Shown here: positions 4,895-5,235 of the stretch, piece after piece
Layout of the letters: every line of letters starts with the position of its first letter
Numbering within the stretch: position 1 is the stretch's first letter
DNA from: Nitrososphaera sp.
GTDB taxonomy: Archaea; Thermoproteota; Nitrososphaeria; Nitrososphaerales; Nitrososphaeraceae
Direction: 5' to 3'
Assembly: GCA_025935445.1 (NCBI GenBank)
Contig: JAICVG010000118.1
Coordinates: forward strand, 1-5,235
DNA length: 5,235 bases
Made by a program: the position numbers and the translations under genes
The notes under the pieces: generated by a model
What the model was told of the DNA's origin: nothing
Databases searched by the model: none
The model's input: the letters and a program-made list of their open reading frames with translations, nothing else

Positions 4895-4991
4895 ATGACT
4901 TTCCTGCTACTATTTTTTCATCATTGTTGGAATTGCGTCGTTATACCTTGTCTTCCATTATATAAACAAGAGTGCAACAATTGCTGAGTGA
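4895..4991 (+). pseudogene. One-helix membrane miniprotein, frame broken at a T6 run
   Basis: ATG 4895 begins one base after the cupredoxin stop. As given, the frame reads MTFLLLFF and then turns into Cys/His-rich nonsense. If one T is removed from the run at 4913-4918 it reads MTFLLLFFIIVGIASLYLVF followed by HYINKSATIAE and TGA 4989-4991. That is a clean 31-residue single-helix membrane protein with a basic cytoplasmic-type end. Close spacing suggests co-transcription and perhaps translational coupling with the copper protein. I do not recognise a family. It could be a real frameshift, slippage-controlled expression or a sequencing error. The same T run could alternatively be read as the transcript terminator of the cupredoxin gene. 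Confidence 0.45.
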
Positions 4992-5006
4992 ATGAGTGCA
5001 TGAGTG
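4986..5006 (+). repeat. Short tandem repeat of GAGTGMAT
   Basis: Two and a half copies of an eight-base unit (GAGTGAAT, GAGTGCAT, GAGTG) overlap the end of the miniprotein frame. It is too short to imply function. Confidence 0.4.
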
Positions 5007-5235
5007 GGATTATTGGGTCAAAATTGTCTTCCATAGCATGACAACGTAGATTAGAGTATGCATATAACGATGGTTCTGTTCTTATTTTTCGTAGACATAT
5101 CCGTGCCTATCGACAGAGAGAGAGAAACAGGTAATTCACCTTTAACTGCTCTGCTCTGATCAAGCAAGGGCGCGTGGCTTAACAAGGATCGAATATACAC
5201 AAGGTAGTGCGTTAAAATCGAGCTTAGATACCTGA
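4992..5235. other. Right edge, no gene recognised
   Basis: A TATA-like CATATAAC at 5061-5068 could drive a transcript to the right, but no credible frame follows; the longest plus-strand frame (ATG 5070) is 29 codons with no recognisable content. A GA repeat lies at 5115-5125. A minus-strand frame of 60 codons is open from the right edge to TAA 5053-5051, with only a 15-codon segment after its one internal ATG. No tRNA fold is apparent. Confidence 0.4.

Noticed and set aside
185..5125. Matching CAGAGAGAGA strings near 185 and 5114
   Set aside because: They are simple GA dinucleotide runs at the two ends of the window, with no flanking similarity, so not evidence of element ends.
5051..5233. 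Minus-strand frame open from the right edge
   Set aside because: It has 60 codons without a recognised motif and only 15 codons after the one internal ATG. Without sequence beyond the window I cannot support it as a gene.

Overview
The window looks like chromosomal DNA of an ammonia-oxidising archaeon (Nitrososphaeria, formerly Thaumarchaeota, probably Nitrososphaerales). Three things suggest this. One gene encodes a secreted protein with Asp-box repeats and a C-terminal plastocyanin-like copper domain. Another encodes a membrane-anchored PQQ-type sugar dehydrogenase. A third encodes a small protein opening MGRTIPSFR that I recall only from this group. Base composition is moderately AT-rich, there are few Shine-Dalgarno motifs, and TATA-like boxes sit about 25-30 bases before likely leaderless starts. 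The assignment is from memory of protein families, not from a search.

Layout. Bases 1-200 hold no gene except a TATA-like box. From 201 to about 715 lies gene debris. A forward membrane frame is broken by an in-frame TGA and continues into a short piece resembling the N-terminus of a membrane-anchored alpha/beta hydrolase. That piece abuts, near base 465, the tail of a reverse-strand remnant resembling a ribbon-helix-helix (VapB-like) antitoxin. Bases 716-1004 are gene-free. At 1005-1418 (minus) is a coiled-coil protein whose true start is probably at 1461, cut off by one extra A in a six-A run. A short palindrome lies between it and the divergent gene at 1577-1939, a conserved archaeal protein of unknown function.

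The second half carries two exported proteins, both on the plus strand: the PQQ sugar dehydrogenase (2308-3657) and the Asp-box/cupredoxin fusion (best start 4015, end 4893). Each is preceded by a copy of a diverged direct repeat (2090-2188 and 3709-3793). A damaged reverse-strand frame (3654-3872) runs through the second copy. Directly behind the cupredoxin gene is a tiny one-helix membrane protein (4895-4991) that is intact only if one T is removed from a six-T run. The last 240 bases show only short simple repeats.

The exported genes could contribute to extracytoplasmic redox chemistry, with a sugar-oxidising quinoprotein and a type I copper protein next to each other, but a direct electron-transfer link is inference. 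The most notable feature is the number of small reading frames broken by a single lesion. They could be real decay in a gene-poor accessory region, phase-variable homopolymers, or assembly errors. The sequence alone cannot separate these.
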